A program made the translations under genes and the position numbers. A stretch of 64,000 nt of DNA from Ichthyosporea sp. XGB-2017a (lineage: Eukaryota > Opisthokonta > Ichthyosporea): contig PDIM01010323.1 of assembly GCA_002811675.1 (NCBI GenBank), forward strand, positions 1-64,000. Direction: 5' to 3'. Positions 51,441 to 62,416 of this stretch are shown here, piece after piece (position 1 is the first letter of the stretch; each line of letters starts with the position of its first letter). Under the pieces are notes generated by a model. The model made no database searches and was not told where the DNA came from. It saw only the letters and a program-made list of their open reading frames with translations.

Positions 51441-52166
51441 GATTTCCTATGTCTGTGTCTGTACTGTATCTGTGTGTCGTGTAGCTTTGTGGTGAATCTA
51501 CTAGTAGAGCACAGGAGTCAGTTAGGTACAGCAGCAGGGCACGCCGCACAGGTGACACTTGACATCCTCCTTCCACCACAACCCCCAGTCCCCCACTGCC
51601 CACTCCACTCCACTCGGGAGGAGGGTTGCATCACTTTCCCGCCTAAATATCCATATCAGGTAACTTCCAGGATTTGGGCGCGTAAATTCAAATCCCCCCC
51701 CCCCCTAATATTCTGATAATTCCTTGTCATCCTGCAGCACGCCTATATTAATTCATTCACACACAGGGTTAGGGTCCTAATATATCAACAATGGCATAAC
51801 CCTAGCTTCCCACCCTCCCCTAGGAGTCCCCCCAGGTCCCCCCCCTCTTTCCCTCTTCTTCATAGTTTGTCTTCTCCTTATAAGTTATAACCACCATCCT
51901 CCCCTCCCGGCTCCCGCCCACAGCCAACTACAGACTTTGAGATTTGGATCTAATAACTTTCTTTATCGTAACTTGTGATTGCTCTCTACTCTACTCTAGT
52001 GCACACTATTGCACAGATTTGCTTCCTTATCACTACCACAGTCTGCGCCTATCCCCCCTACTCCCACTCTACAGGCACCAGCCTCCATTTTAGACTTCTT
52101 ACTGTCGGAGTCTTTTCTTTCTAAAAGAATCCAAATCTTTACTGGCGTAACTCTGAGTGCCTAAAC
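51441..52166. promoter_or_regulatory. shared divergent promoter region, RECQ4 / coiled-coil gene
   Basis: These 726 C-rich bp lie between divergent ATGs. AGGGTTAGGG lies at 51765-51774 and AACCCTAGC near 51799. No gene is seen. Confidence 0.45.
51765..51774 (+). promoter_or_regulatory. AGGGTTAGGG telomere-like motif
   Basis: An exact decamer shared with 7773-7782 and 60368-60377, each in a divergent intergenic region. Confidence 0.35.
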
Positions 52167-55100
52167 ATGCAAGACGAAAATAGCATTATTGATAATGTAA
52201 GTGATAAACCTCTAGGAGCTAAATTGCCTGTGGGTAGTGCATCTATATTAACATGGTATACGTTTTTTTTGTTTGTGTTTGCATGCTAGATTCTCTTTGG
52301 GGATGAATTAGAAAGTGGTGCATCTCCCTTATCTCCTATGCAGCCAAAGAATAAGAGGCAGCTATCGTCGGTTTTAATGAGCAAGACAAAAAAAGCTGCT
52401 GCTAATAATGATCACAAAAAGGTGAAGGTATTGGGCCAACTCCCAGTGACACCTCGAGAAGATCGTGTGAGGGTACCCTTAAAAGAATGCCAGCCTACTG
52501 CTATTCCCAAAATTCCTTCGAACCCCATAAAATCGTTGTCTGCTTCTACCCCAAAATGTGAATCCTGTGAGCAGTTGCGCAAATCTTTGCAAAACCTTGA
52601 GTCCAGCTCCATGAAATCAGAAGAAGCTTTACATTTAGTAATCAAAGAACTGAAAAATGCTGTTACTANNNNNNNNNNNNNNNNNNNNNNNNNNNNNNNN
52701 NNNNNNNNNNNNNNNNNNNNNNNNNNNNNNNNNNNNNNNNNNNNNNNNNNNNNNNNNNNNNNNNNNNNTCACAAAAAGGTGAAGGTATTGGGCCAACTCC
52801 CAGTGACACCTCGAGAAGATCGTGTGAGGGTACCCTTAAAAGAATGCCAGCCTACTGCTATTCCCAAAATTCCTTCGAACCCCCAGCAAAAGGGGCAAAG
52901 TTCTCCTCTTCCTTGTGGAAATCTTGCTTCTGCCATAAAATCGTTGTCTGCTTCTACCCCGAAATGTGAATCCTGTGAGCAGTTGCGCAAATCTTTGCAA
53001 AACCTTGAGTCCAGCTCCATGAAATCAGAAGAAGCTTTACATTTAGTAATCAAAGAACTGAAAAATGCTGTTACTAATGCCACAGAAAATGGAAGAGAGT
53101 ATGAAGAACGATACCAAAAGATTCATTCTGAAGGTGCCGAACTGTATGTGGCATACGAAAGAAAATGCCGAAATATCATAGCTTTGAATGGAACTATCAA
53201 AAGTCTAGAAGAAAAAGAAACAAAAATGGTAAGCTATCTTCGGTGTACTTGTGTGCATTATTGGCGTCTTATTAACTTTTTTACTCATACATAGCAATGC
53301 GAAATAGAGGCCTTGAACGCCTCCCTTGAGGAGAAAATAATCGAAGTCAGTTTTTGCAAGAGCAAGCTTAAAAAGCAGGCCAGTGAATTCAGAGAAAATT
53401 TTGACAGCTTTAAAGGGATGGTAAAAGAGAATGAAGACCTTAAAAAAGAGCTGCAATCTGCCTATACTACCCTTGAGCAACTTCAAGAGCTTAATGCTGA
53501 CTTGATGAAGGCAAATGAAGAATTAGAATCCAATACCTTTTTAGAGCAAGATGTAAGTAAACGAATACGCAGGTATTGCACAGAATGTTCACGCTGATAA
53601 CTAATTGTGTGACTCTAGAGCTTGAAAAATACTTTGCTGGAAAAAGATGAAAAATTGCTAGCTGTTACGTCTCGATTGGAAGATGTGCTCAGCGAGTTGG
53701 AAGCGAAAAAGAAAGAATACTCAGTTATTGATAAGTCTACTAAAACAATTGGGGAGGAGCATCAAGTTTTGGAAACAAAGTTAAATGAAAAGATTCACGA
53801 GGCATTGTTGTTTCAAAGCCAACTCAATGCTAAAGTTGAAGAAAGCAAATTTCTTTCCGAAAATATTAAAATGCTTGAGAATGCAGTTGAAGAATTGAAG
53901 GCGTCTAAGGAAAGTGCATTGTCAGTACTAGAGAGCAAATTGAGCACCGTGGAAACTGAGATAGAGCGAAAAGATAATGTTCTAAGTGAGCAGAAAAAAG
54001 AAATTGAGAGACTCTTGGATTCTAGCGAGGCAGTCAACCAGATGAAACAGCAACTAACTGCAATTATGGAAGAGCGCGTGGATTTGGAAGTGGAATTGTC
54101 TAAATATAAGGAAGAGCTTAGCGAAGAAAAGCGCAATATGCTTGAGGTAGTGTACAAACAACAGGAGACTATGACTGAGCTTGATTGTGCCCGACGCGAG
54201 CTGGATTTTAACACAGAGCATATGACGAAAATGAAGACAGCTTCCGAAGAGGCAACGTTTGAATTGTTGCGTATAATCAAAGATTTAAAGGGTAGTGAAA
54301 AAGAGTTTAGGGCTGAATTCGAAGAAAATGAGCTACGTTTGGTCAGCGAGCAAGAAAAAAATGCCCAATTAAGAGAAGAATTGGGAAATCTAAAGAACAA
54401 ATATGATATTGAATTGGATACACTTCGAAGTCATTCCAAACTTGGCAACGATCAAGAAAAAATCCGGCAGGCCATTGCTCTGTGTGAAACTATGTGCAAA
54501 CCTCTTGTTGAACAAATGGAGAAGAAGCAAGGAACTTTTGACACCCATCTGTATAACTTGTCTGAGCGTTGCAGAGATTTGTCCCAAAAAATTGAGCAAA
54601 AGCATGATGACTTTGCTTCTCAAAGTAAACTAAGTGATGCTATAACGGAATTGGAAGTGGATCTTTCAGCTCTTCGCCAAAAGTGCGACAGTCAGAGTGG
54701 CAAAATAGTCTGCCTTAATTCCACCATTCAGGAATTGAATGTTTCCAAAGATAATTTTCAAAGTCAAAATGATACCTTGAGAGAAGAGCTGATGAAAATG
54801 GAGGTCAAGGAAGTTGTGAGTGATCTTCTAGACTCAGTGTGTGATACGTTCGATTCGGAAAGCACTTCTACAACGTGCAACGGTGGTGATGAAAATTCGG
54901 GACTTGTCAAAGAGAACCTCGAGTTGCAAAGTACTGTAGAAAAGTTGCTCAGCTACCAGTTTGAGTTAGAGCAAGAAATAGGCCTGTTGAAGGATCGCAG
55001 AGGGTCTTTTGAAAGTCCAGAAGAAGCCGATCATGATCAACAAGCTAAAATTGACCTCCTGGAGAAAACGTTGGAGTCCGTAAAAGCGCAGCACGAAGAG

Positions 55101-55661
55101 GACTTGCATTTCGTTGAAGACGAAAGACTTATGAATTCAGAAATGTTGAAAGAATTAGAAGTGCGTATCGAAGAGTCTCATAAGGAAAAGGAACTTTTGA
55201 GTGCAAATATTGAGGGACTGAAAAGAGCTCATTTAAAGGAACTTGATTCGGAAAGACAAAATGTGAAAGCTCAAAGAGAAGAACTAATTCGCCTGGAAGA
55301 AATTGTTGAGCTCTTGAAGTCTGAATCTCAAAATGAGAACACCGAAGCAATGGAAACGCTAAAATCCAACCTTGCTGAAAAGGATGGTATTATTGCCGAC
55401 TTGGGGGTAAAGGCCCGTGATTTGGCCAAAGAGCTGCAGGAAGCTAATGTGAGAATTAAACAGTTACAGACTGACTTTGAAGCGCGTTCAGCCAAGAACT
55501 CGCAAATGCTTAAAGACTCTCAAAAGCTTTACCGAACTTTGAAGGGGCACTATGATACCCAAAAAAAGGCGCTCAAAGACTCTGAAAATTCTCTGGAACA
55601 CACCAAAAAGGCCTTGAAAAGGGCAATGGATGCTTTGGAGGCTCTTGATGCCAGCAATTAA
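52167..55661 (+). CDS. large coiled-coil protein, family unknown (interrupted by gap)
   Basis: Exons are 52167-52196, 52290-53228 (containing the 100-N gap), 53295-53552 and 53619-55661. A disordered N-terminus (LFGDELESGASPLSP, VPLKECQPTAIP, a CESCEQLR pair) is followed by some 800 residues of nearly continuous coiled coil, ending KKALKRAMDALEALDASN. The 257 bp before the gap are repeated after it. If that repeat is an assembly duplication, the true protein is about 970 aa. Such rods are typical of centrosomal, spindle or Golgi-tether proteins. I cannot assign it, and similarity to myosin/SMC rods is only compositional. Confidence 0.6.
52412..52668 (+). repeat. gap-flanking duplication, copy 1
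   Basis: 257 bp end exactly at the N run. They match 52769-53076 apart from a 51-bp in-frame segment present only in copy 2 and at least one substitution (CCCCAAAATG versus CCCCGAAATG). They most likely represent the second haplotype or an unmerged contig end. Confidence 0.85.
52669..52768. other. assembly gap (100 N, placeholder size)
   Basis: Exactly 100 N, the usual placeholder for a gap of unknown length. The sequence on its right restarts as a copy of the sequence on its left. Confidence 0.98.
52769..53076 (+). repeat. gap-flanking duplication, copy 2
   Basis: 308 bp start exactly at the end of the N run. They carry an extra 51 bp encoding 17 residues (QQKGQSSPLPCGNLASA) relative to copy 1. 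Both versions keep the frame open. Confidence 0.85.
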
Positions 55662-55828
55662 AATCTTTCCCAATTCCAAACAACCACCTACATACAACAC
55701 TATTCTCTATATATATACACTTTTACAACGCTAACTTTCATATTTCAAATTTTATTTGTGAAATCTATTTTCTAAAAATCACATTTCAATAAACAAACAA
55801 TATCAAAATATGAAGCTCCAAACTTCCC

Positions 55829-58183
55829 TTAACAAAACATGTGCACATTGTTGGTAGAAGTAAGCATTCGTAACGCCCGCTTTTCCCCAACTATTCTTTC
55901 CAGTTTCATTTTATCATATCTTGTGTACAATGCTGTGCATTCGCCCTCATTACCTTCCATTAAATTAATGATTTCGGGGTAGAAAGATGCGTTTTCAGGA
56001 AGTGAGTAGAAAAGCAATTTTTTGATTCCGCGAATTTTATATCTGCGAAAATAATGAAGGCGCTCAGTGCATATCAGGACAGGATGTCTGCCGTGGAAAA
56101 AGTTAGACCTTGTTCGGCTGTGATTAGAGACGGTCGAGTATTCAGACAGCTGTCCACAGTTGTAATCACATTTGCGGAAATAATTTCGGAGTCTTACAAA
56201 ATCAAAGTAGGACGATATAAATATTGCTAGACCTGCTTTGTCGACTTCTTTCACTGCTGGCAAAACATTGTCAATGAAATACTTGAGTCTATCCTTCGAG
56301 GCCGATTCAATATCCCTTGATGGAAGCTTTCGGAAGACCTGCTGAACGTTATTTACCACTTGTGATATTGACCCTTCTTGGGTGGAGCTTACACGCACTT
56401 TTCCTTCGAAATTGAAACATTGCTTTGACAACACAGAGTTTAACTCTGGGAAATTATATCGAGAAAACAGAAGAGACTGTCGGTATTGCTTTGCCATTTG
56501 ATTTAAATAAAACATACGAATTCGAGAAAAGTCAGTGTCATGGGAAGCTTTTGGAGTCTTGTTCAAGCACTGAAACACATTCACTACATGGTCCCAGTTC
56601 TGCATGAGATAAACTTCCATTTCATCGAATATGCTAACTTCAATGGAGGACAGAAAATCGTAATCCCTCTTCTTGTCCCCTTCGGCACCAAGAACTGTTC
56701 GCAGCCCCAAAGGAGATGCGATGATAACATCAGACTTGTAAAACTCCGAATACAATCTCATCGTTTTACGCGAAACTGAAACCCCCACACGAAAGCAATC
56801 GTCAATATTTCCCTTAAAAATTTCCAAATAGTCGCTAGGCTTTCTACTTTCCTCGAAATCATCAAATTGTGTATTTTCGAATTCACTCATAAACCTTTTT
56901 TTGTTGAGAACGCTACTTCCTGAGCATTCTGTAAGCTTGATCAAGCATTTCACAACCTCCAAAGCTGCATTTCGAAATGGGACAACGATGAGGACTTTAG
57001 GGCGTGTGTATCCCTGGTCGCGAAATTCTGGGACATCCTTCCCTTCCGCGGTTAGACTCTTTATCTTGTCATTATTCTTTAACACTCGCCCGCGAGTCTT
57101 CAATACGTGGTTAAGTGCATGAAGACAGTACATATTTCTCACACTGTCATGATCCTCACTGCCCATGCAAGTGTATGATAGATCTTGATAAGAGTTCATA
57201 TGAGCAAACAATGCATTTTCTGACTCCTTCATCCCACTGGCCCATTTTGTATTCCCATTGAACATCTTTTTGGCGTTTGCAATCATCCGATTCTTAATCC
57301 CCATTTCAGCTAATGTTTGCTCTTTTCCTGGGTAATCCAACGACTTATTGACAAGATCACTAACTTCAACTCTATCGAACGGGGTCTGACTTGTCAACAG
57401 CGAGAATGCTTGCTTAGGAGAGGCAAACTTTTCAGGGCCCTCCTTCTCCATATCAAAATCAAGATGTCTATCAAAATAATCATTGCGAGCATTTCCTTCC
57501 ACATAATCATCATCCTCGAGCTCCAAATTGCCAGAATCCACAATCATTTCCTCCTCCTCGGTAATCTCGGTTTCCTCATCTTCGTCCCTTTCATTGCCTT
57601 CGTCGCTTTCTTCATCGTCATCAGCTTCTGCCAATTCAATATCCTCTCCCAGCTCTTCTTTCAGTTTCTGAGCTTCTTCTGCAGTTAATTCAACAACTTC
57701 TTCTTCGTCTTCCTCTTCCCCTACATCGCCATCCTCCAAACCTTCTTGTTCAAGCTCAATTTGTTTGAGAAGTGCCGAGTGCCTGCTGGTACTTTTTAGC
57801 GATGACAACAATGAATTGAAAGCATTTTGACTATCCTCTTCTTCATCACTACCGGAAGACGAGTCATTGTCATTTACTTCATGTGCATCACGATTCCCAT
57901 GTCCATAATATGATTCCGACTCTAAAACTTTGACCTTTTCTCTCACCCCACCCTCGACCCCAGGGAGTATACGACGCCCCTCATCAGCAGGATGCATTTC
58001 CCCAAACTGTGAAATGTGCTCACGGTCGGTTCGATTCAAACGCGTTACGGTTTTGGACTTTACTTCACCCTGATTCGCTCTACTTGCAGGCTTTTTTGTT
58101 CCTGATTTTTTAGCCTTCTTTTGGCCTCCTTTTCTTCCCTGCCCTCCCTTTCGGCCTCTTTTATTGCCTCCTTTAAACGCCAT
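55829..58183 (-). CDS. UTP25: UTP25 / digestive-organ expansion factor, SSU processome
   Basis: UTP25 is a nucleolar factor for 18S rRNA processing with a degenerate DEAD-box-like fold. The ATG at 58183 gives MAFKGGNKRGRKGG, a basic nucleolar-type N-terminus. A long acidic region follows (about residues 110-230). The conserved part has GYTRPKVLIVVPFRNAALEVV, FKGNIDDCFRVGVSVSRKTMRLYSEFYKSDVIIASPLGL, FLSSIEVSIFDEMEVYLMQNWDHV and FSRYNFPELNSVL. It also has a helicase-C-like end with HGRHPVLICTERLHYFRRYKIRGIK and FYPEIINLMEG. The helicase motifs are decayed (FDEME in place of DEAD), as usual for this family. 784 aa, single exon. Confidence 0.9.
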   Translation of the reverse strand: MAFKGGNKRGRKGGQGRKGGQKKAKKSGTKKPASRANQGEVKSKTVTRLNRTDREHISQFGEMHPADEGRRILPGVEGGVREKVKVLESESYYGHGNRDAHEVNDNDSSSGSDEEEDSQNAFNSLLSSLKSTSRHSALLKQIELEQEGLEDGDVGEEEDEEEVVELTAEEAQKLKEELGEDIELAEADDDEESDEGNERDEDEETEITEEEEMIVDSGNLELEDDDYVEGNARNDYFDRHLDFDMEKEGPEKFASPKQAFSLLTSQTPFDRVEVSDLVNKSLDYPGKEQTLAEMGIKNRMIANAKKMFNGNTKWASGMKESENALFAHMNSYQDLSYTCMGSEDHDSVRNMYCLHALNHVLKTRGRVLKNNDKIKSLTAEGKDVPEFRDQGYTRPKVLIVVPFRNAALEVVKCLIKLTECSGSSVLNKKRFMSEFENTQFDDFEESRKPSDYLEIFKGNIDDCFRVGVSVSRKTMRLYSEFYKSDVIIASPLGLRTVLGAEGDKKRDYDFLSSIEVSIFDEMEVYLMQNWDHVVNVFQCLNKTPKASHDTDFSRIRMFYLNQMAKQYRQSLLFSRYNFPELNSVLSKQCFNFEGKVRVSSTQEGSISQVVNNVQQVFRKLPSRDIESASKDRLKYFIDNVLPAVKEVDKAGLAIFISSYFDFVRLRNYFRKCDYNCGQLSEYSTVSNHSRTRSNFFHGRHPVLICTERLHYFRRYKIRGIKKLLFYSLPENASFYPEIINLMEGNEGECTALYTRYDKMKLERIVGEKRALRMLTSTNNVHMFC

Positions 58184-58638
58184 CTTCAACTAATCTCTTG
58201 CTTATGTCTCGCACAAAGTTTGATTGTCAGTCAGTCAGTCTATGTTAATCTGGGGCTGGCCTTGTTTCTGTGTAACGCCATATTTCCCTTTTTCCTTCTT
58301 TCCTTAATACATAGTACCCCCCCTAAACACCCTCCTTGCCCTCAAATAATTCACCTAATAATTCAAATAAAATATCAAGCAATCTATTATGCATGTCACA
58401 TGGACCAGCCCTATCTGTCATTCTCCCTCGAGGGAATATCAGGCACCAAGGGCCATCGAGGTCTGTGTAATAAATGTAAACGTGACATGCCCTCTGCGGC
58501 ATTTTCTTCAGTTCATGCAAGTTCAAGCACAAACTTGACATTTCAGATGCAAAAGTGGAGTTTTTATTGATTGCTTCTTCCAAGAAGTGTCAAGTCTCCT
58601 CTTGCCTATGCCCACATGCCTATTCTTTCTCATAGCAG
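58184..58638. other. spacer between DPAGT1 and UTP25 (both minus)
   Basis: These 455 bp should hold the UTP25 promoter and the DPAGT1 3' end. An 86-codon minus-strand frame at 58323-58583 starts with TTG and is not supported as a gene. Confidence 0.45.
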
Positions 58639-60081
58639 CTACTCGACTACTTCGAATATAAGTTGGGCTAAGCCGTACCTAATGAAGAGTGCCACACAAG
58701 AGCACAAAACCTGGAAAACAAGAAGGTAACTACAAAGAACTTCTTCATGAAGAGGACCAAACACTTTCAAAAAAAAGTTAATCACGGTTAAATTATTCAT
58801 TTCCACAAGAAGCTTACGCCCACTCCAGTCAACGCCAACTTTGTTTTTCTTGTGTTCGGGAAAGGTGACACTGGCCAAGTTAAACATATAGCATACTCGA
58901 ACAATGAGTCGACCTGGTCCTGGTAAATCCTGCATATAAAACTGATGCTTACTCATTTCCAACTTATTCGTGCTCTTATTTAGCCTTGGCAATCTATGGC
59001 GAGGACAAGGTATTAATCTAAAAAGCTGAGGTACCGAGTACAAAAAGTTGATCACTTGAGGAATAAAAAATAACAGCATTGTTTTTGAGAAATGCCCTGT
59101 TATCGCAACAACTGCAAATGCCATCCCCGCAAAATAGCAGTACGTGTCCCCTACAAACACCGCCGAAGGATACCAATTGAAGTACATGAGCGCTAAAGAT
59201 GTGGCAACAAACGGAATCATGAAATATAAGGAAAAGAGATGATTATCTCTTGAGTAATCATATCCACCTTTTAATTGAATCAAATCATTAGCAATAACCG
59301 AGAGGCCAATCACAACACTCTGCCCCACTTCCAGTCCATTTACCCCTGCTAATATGTTGATTGCATTGGTGCAGAAAATCGCAAGCATTCCCATGTACAT
59401 ATAATAGAGGATTCCCAAGTCGATCGAGGTTGTGTTGAGAACAGAGTGTAAAAATTTGGGGACCATAACATGCGTGACACCACCATTTACAAAATAAACC
59501 ATCAGGAGAGGCAACGATGCCACAGTAGGAAGGATTAGCTTGTGCCTCCACTTTAAGTTCAATACATCGTCAGCAAAACCCAAGAGAACCATGCAACATA
59601 TTGACAGCAGCCCACTTAAAAACTGTACAAACTTTGAATGCGGAAAACTTTCAGTCGAATTCATATCTGAAGAGCGTGGAAGAAAATCGGAGTCGACATC
59701 AAAGATAGGGCTTTGTATAACATTTGAGAATAACCAATTCTTTTCCAGCATCTTCTTTACGTACCCATTAAACATGAACGGCACGGGAATAAACATAAAC
59801 ATGCACACAAGATAAACAACCCCTACTATTATACCCATAGATTCTGGGATGCGATGTCGGGCATTTTCTTCTTTACTTTTCGAAGAATCGTATGTCTTTT
59901 TGTTAAGATCAATGCCAAATAATCCCCCCGCGACCAAAAGTTCTTTTGCCTGTGGGATTATCTTCAAGCAAGCATACATTGCGATGGAAGAGAACAACAT
60001 GCATATTGAAGCCGGAGTCAGTGAGGCATACACCATCCCCACCGAGAGCACCACCAAAGATGCGCAGACAACAGGAAGCAT
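58639..60081 (-). CDS. DPAGT1: UDP-GlcNAc:dolichyl-phosphate GlcNAc-1-phosphotransferase
   Basis: This enzyme (ALG7) makes GlcNAc-PP-dolichol, the first step of N-glycan assembly in the ER membrane and the target of tunicamycin. It is a polytopic protein with about ten hydrophobic helices. Diagnostic motifs are IPESMGIIVGVVYL, FADDVLNLKWRHK (catalytic Asp pair), NAINILAGVNGLEVGQ, SLYFMIPFVATSLALMYFNWYPSAVFVGDTYCYFAGM and PRHRLPRLN. 480 aa, longer than the usual 400-450 because of an inserted segment near residues 100-150 and a longer C-terminus. Single exon. It is divergent from the nitroreductase. Confidence 0.93.
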   Translation of the reverse strand: MLPVVCASLVVLSVGMVYASLTPASICMLFSSIAMYACLKIIPQAKELLVAGGLFGIDLNKKTYDSSKSKEENARHRIPESMGIIVGVVYLVCMFMFIPVPFMFNGYVKKMLEKNWLFSNVIQSPIFDVDSDFLPRSSDMNSTESFPHSKFVQFLSGLLSICCMVLLGFADDVLNLKWRHKLILPTVASLPLLMVYFVNGGVTHVMVPKFLHSVLNTTSIDLGILYYMYMGMLAIFCTNAINILAGVNGLEVGQSVVIGLSVIANDLIQLKGGYDYSRDNHLFSLYFMIPFVATSLALMYFNWYPSAVFVGDTYCYFAGMAFAVVAITGHFSKTMLLFFIPQVINFLYSVPQLFRLIPCPRHRLPRLNKSTNKLEMSKHQFYMQDLPGPGRLIVRVCYMFNLASVTFPEHKKNKVGVDWSGRKLLVEMNNLTVINFFLKVFGPLHEEVLCSYLLVFQVLCSCVALFIRYGLAQLIFEVVE

Positions 60082-60644
60082 GTCGCTTCAGCTACTTATA
60101 AGACAAGACAGGAAACTTTGTAAGGCGATTGACTGCACGCTGCTGCTATACTATAGTCAATAAAGCCCACTTAGAAAGGGAGGTGGAGGATATTACATGC
60201 ACATGGAGGGCGCTGATAGTGGTTGATTTGGATTTGGGTGAGTGTGACGGTGCGTCAAGCAGAATAGAGATTAAGAAGCGGGGTAATAATAATAAGGGGG
60301 ACAACAACAACAGCTAACAAGTGAAACAAACAGCTACTGATGAATGATGATCCCCCAACCCTCCTCTAGGGTTAGGGTGTGTATAGGGCCTTTATTTCTG
60401 GTGTAGCGTTACCATTTACCAATTCCAGGATGCAGGGGTATCAACCAATGAAAGTCCCGGCCATTGCCACGCAGACAGGAAATACTACACAAGTCACAAC
60501 AGTAACCAACTCAGCCCTCTTGAAAGCCTCACTCACCAACCAGTAGCAAATCCAGAGCTGGAGCTGTACACGACCAGGGATCAGTCTATTGTTTTCAAAA
60601 GCAAACCTAGGCAAGCTACTTCAGGGAGAAATTAAAATTAGCAC
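60082..60644. promoter_or_regulatory. shared divergent promoter region, DPAGT1 / nitroreductase
   Basis: These 563 bp lie between divergent ATGs, with AGGGTTAGGG at 60368-60377 and a CCAATG (CCAAT) box near 60444. No gene is seen. Confidence 0.45.
60368..60377 (+). promoter_or_regulatory. AGGGTTAGGG telomere-like motif
   Basis: The third exact copy of this decamer in the window, again in a divergent promoter region. Confidence 0.35.
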
Positions 60645-61448
60645 ATGACTGTAAGCAGAGAAAATATTGCACAACAGCTGAATTCAGAAAATCCAACCAT
60701 GATCCAGAAAGAGCCAGAAGCACTAAAATTTATTGAGACAAGGCATTGTACTCGGGATTTTGATTCTTCAAAAGAAGTTCCGCTCGAGTTTATTCATTCT
60801 GTTATTAGAGCAGCTAGAAATGCACCTTCTTCACAGAACAATCAGCCTTGGTTTGTTCACGTTGTTGAGGGCGAGAAAAGAGATGAATTTTCTAGGAAAC
60901 TGCTTAAGGTTTGGGACGAAGGTATTCCTAAGAAGGGGGAGTACGCGAATAGGCCTAATCCTCTGCCCCAGTATCTAAAAGAGAATATTGATAACTATGG
61001 TAAAGAATGCTACACGGATAAATTGGGATTGGAAAGGACAGATACAGAAGGGCGCAAGGCATTCTATAGATCAAATTACGAATTTTGGGGAGCTCCGATC
61101 CAAATTGTAGTATGCGGACCCCGAGAAGCTTCTGCGGGAACGTTCCTAGACCTGGGGCTGTTTCTTCAAAACCTCCTTTTGGGCTTTCATATGTTTGGCC
61201 TGGGAGCTATCCCCCAATTCTCCATTGCTGGCTATCCTGAAGTTGTGAAAGAGCACTTAAATATCGATGATAGCAAAATGATTCTTTGCGGAATTAGCGT
61301 AGGGTGGCCTGCACCCGTGGTAAAAGAAAATGGTGAAGTATCAGAGGGAACCCATCCCGAATGGAACGGATTTTTTCCTTCTCGTCGGCCAATTTCTGAA
61401 TTTACAACATGGCATTGCTCTGCAGACTCAACTCCCTCTGCTGAATAG
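60645..61448 (+). CDS. nitroreductase-family flavoprotein
   Basis: This is a 267-residue FMN-dependent NAD(P)H oxidoreductase of the nitroreductase superfamily. The FMN phosphate/ring-binding N-terminus is RHCTRDFDSSKEVP...RAARNAPSSQNNQPWFVHVV. The central dimer segment is NYEFWGAPIQIVVC. The C-terminal part has GTFLDLGLFLQNLLLGFHMFGLGAIPQFSIAGYPEVV and ILCGISVGWP. It has the bacterial single-domain layout, with no organelle presequence and no intron. Acquisition from bacteria is possible but not shown by the sequence alone. The substrate is unknown; quinones or nitro compounds are typical. Confidence 0.88.
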   Translation: MTVSRENIAQQLNSENPTMIQKEPEALKFIETRHCTRDFDSSKEVPLEFIHSVIRAARNAPSSQNNQPWFVHVVEGEKRDEFSRKLLKVWDEGIPKKGEYANRPNPLPQYLKENIDNYGKECYTDKLGLERTDTEGRKAFYRSNYEFWGAPIQIVVCGPREASAGTFLDLGLFLQNLLLGFHMFGLGAIPQFSIAGYPEVVKEHLNIDDSKMILCGISVGWPAPVVKENGEVSEGTHPEWNGFFPSRRPISEFTTWHCSADSTPSAE

Positions 61449-61820
61449 CGCCTCTCATGCACATTGCACAGCCACTCTAGTCTAGCCCAGCCCAGTAGTG
61501 CAGAGTATAGGGATTATGTAATAAATGTAACGCTGAAGAATTCTCGGGGGACGGGGGCGCCCGATCAACGATCGTCTGTCAAGTGTCATGATCATGAGTC
61601 CCTCACAAGTCGCATAAGTCATGATTCGTGCACATATTCCCGCCATTTATGCAGGCCCAGGGAGGGAGGGAGAGGGCGAGACTCGAGAGGAGTCTGGCTT
61701 GCTCACATGACTGTGACTTGCACCTGCACGTCTTTGCTTGCTTGCCTCGCTTATTTGTTGATTGATACGCATAAACAACGAATCAACATTTCCAGTCAGT
61801 GGTTAATATTGAATCGATGA
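61449..61820. other. short intergenic spacer
   Basis: These 372 bp lie between two plus-strand genes. A palindrome-rich ATCATGAT stretch lies near 61589. No gene is recognised. Confidence 0.45.
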
Positions 61821-62360
61821 ATGATTGATACAAATTCTAAAGTGCCAAGTAGCTACCTTTACGCAAAGGATAGTCGGGAGGTTGGAACTTGCGCTGACAC
61901 ATCATCCACAGAGACTCCTACATTTCTTGATACTTGGCTGTTAAAGACTGGGGGAAAGGAAATTCAGCCTAGCGGTAATAGTGCTATTGAATTTGATTTG
62001 CCAAATGTAAGTAAACACATTGAAAATGAGGGAAGCAAATCACTCGTAGACTGTTACCCAGATTCTTGCAACGTAGATCCAGTAGTGGCAAAAGAACTAG
62101 AAGAAATCGAAGCCAAATATGCATTGTATCCATCGACGAGTGAACAAAAGAATGAAAGAAGAAGAAAGAGAGCTGAACAGCTTCGGCAGATGAAGGAATT
62201 AGAATTAAAAGCGGGGAGGGAACAACGAATCCTCGCTCGAGCTCGAAGAAAATCGAATCCGTACACTAAGATTACTGAATCCAACAACTCCATATCTACA
62301 GCAGGTAAAAAAGTTGTGTGGAAGAGGCCCTTAGTAGAAAAATACACTTTCACAGCATGA
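61821..62360 (+). CDS. hypothetical protein, 179 aa
   Basis: ATG start and single exon. The N-terminal half is Ser/Thr/Asp-rich. A charged helix follows (SEQKNERRRKRAEQLRQMKELELKAGREQR), then a basic segment (ARARRKSNPYTKI) and a C-terminal GKKVVWKRPLVEKYTF. No signal peptide or membrane helix. I do not recognise it. It converges tightly (56 bp) on the L-domain-like gene, in line with other convergent pairs here, which supports it being real. Confidence 0.5.
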   Translation: MIDTNSKVPSSYLYAKDSREVGTCADTSSTETPTFLDTWLLKTGGKEIQPSGNSAIEFDLPNVSKHIENEGSKSLVDCYPDSCNVDPVVAKELEEIEAKYALYPSTSEQKNERRRKRAEQLRQMKELELKAGREQRILARARRKSNPYTKITESNNSISTAGKKVVWKRPLVEKYTFTA

Positions 62361-62416
62361 CTCAGCAATAAAGAGAAGAATTGGCAGAAAGTTCTTCAAT
62401 TTTTTTTTTTTCCTTT

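Noticed and set aside
58323-58583. Minus-strand 86-codon frame upstream of UTP25
   Set aside because: It starts with TTG, has no recognisable family and lies in the expected UTP25 promoter. Not supported.
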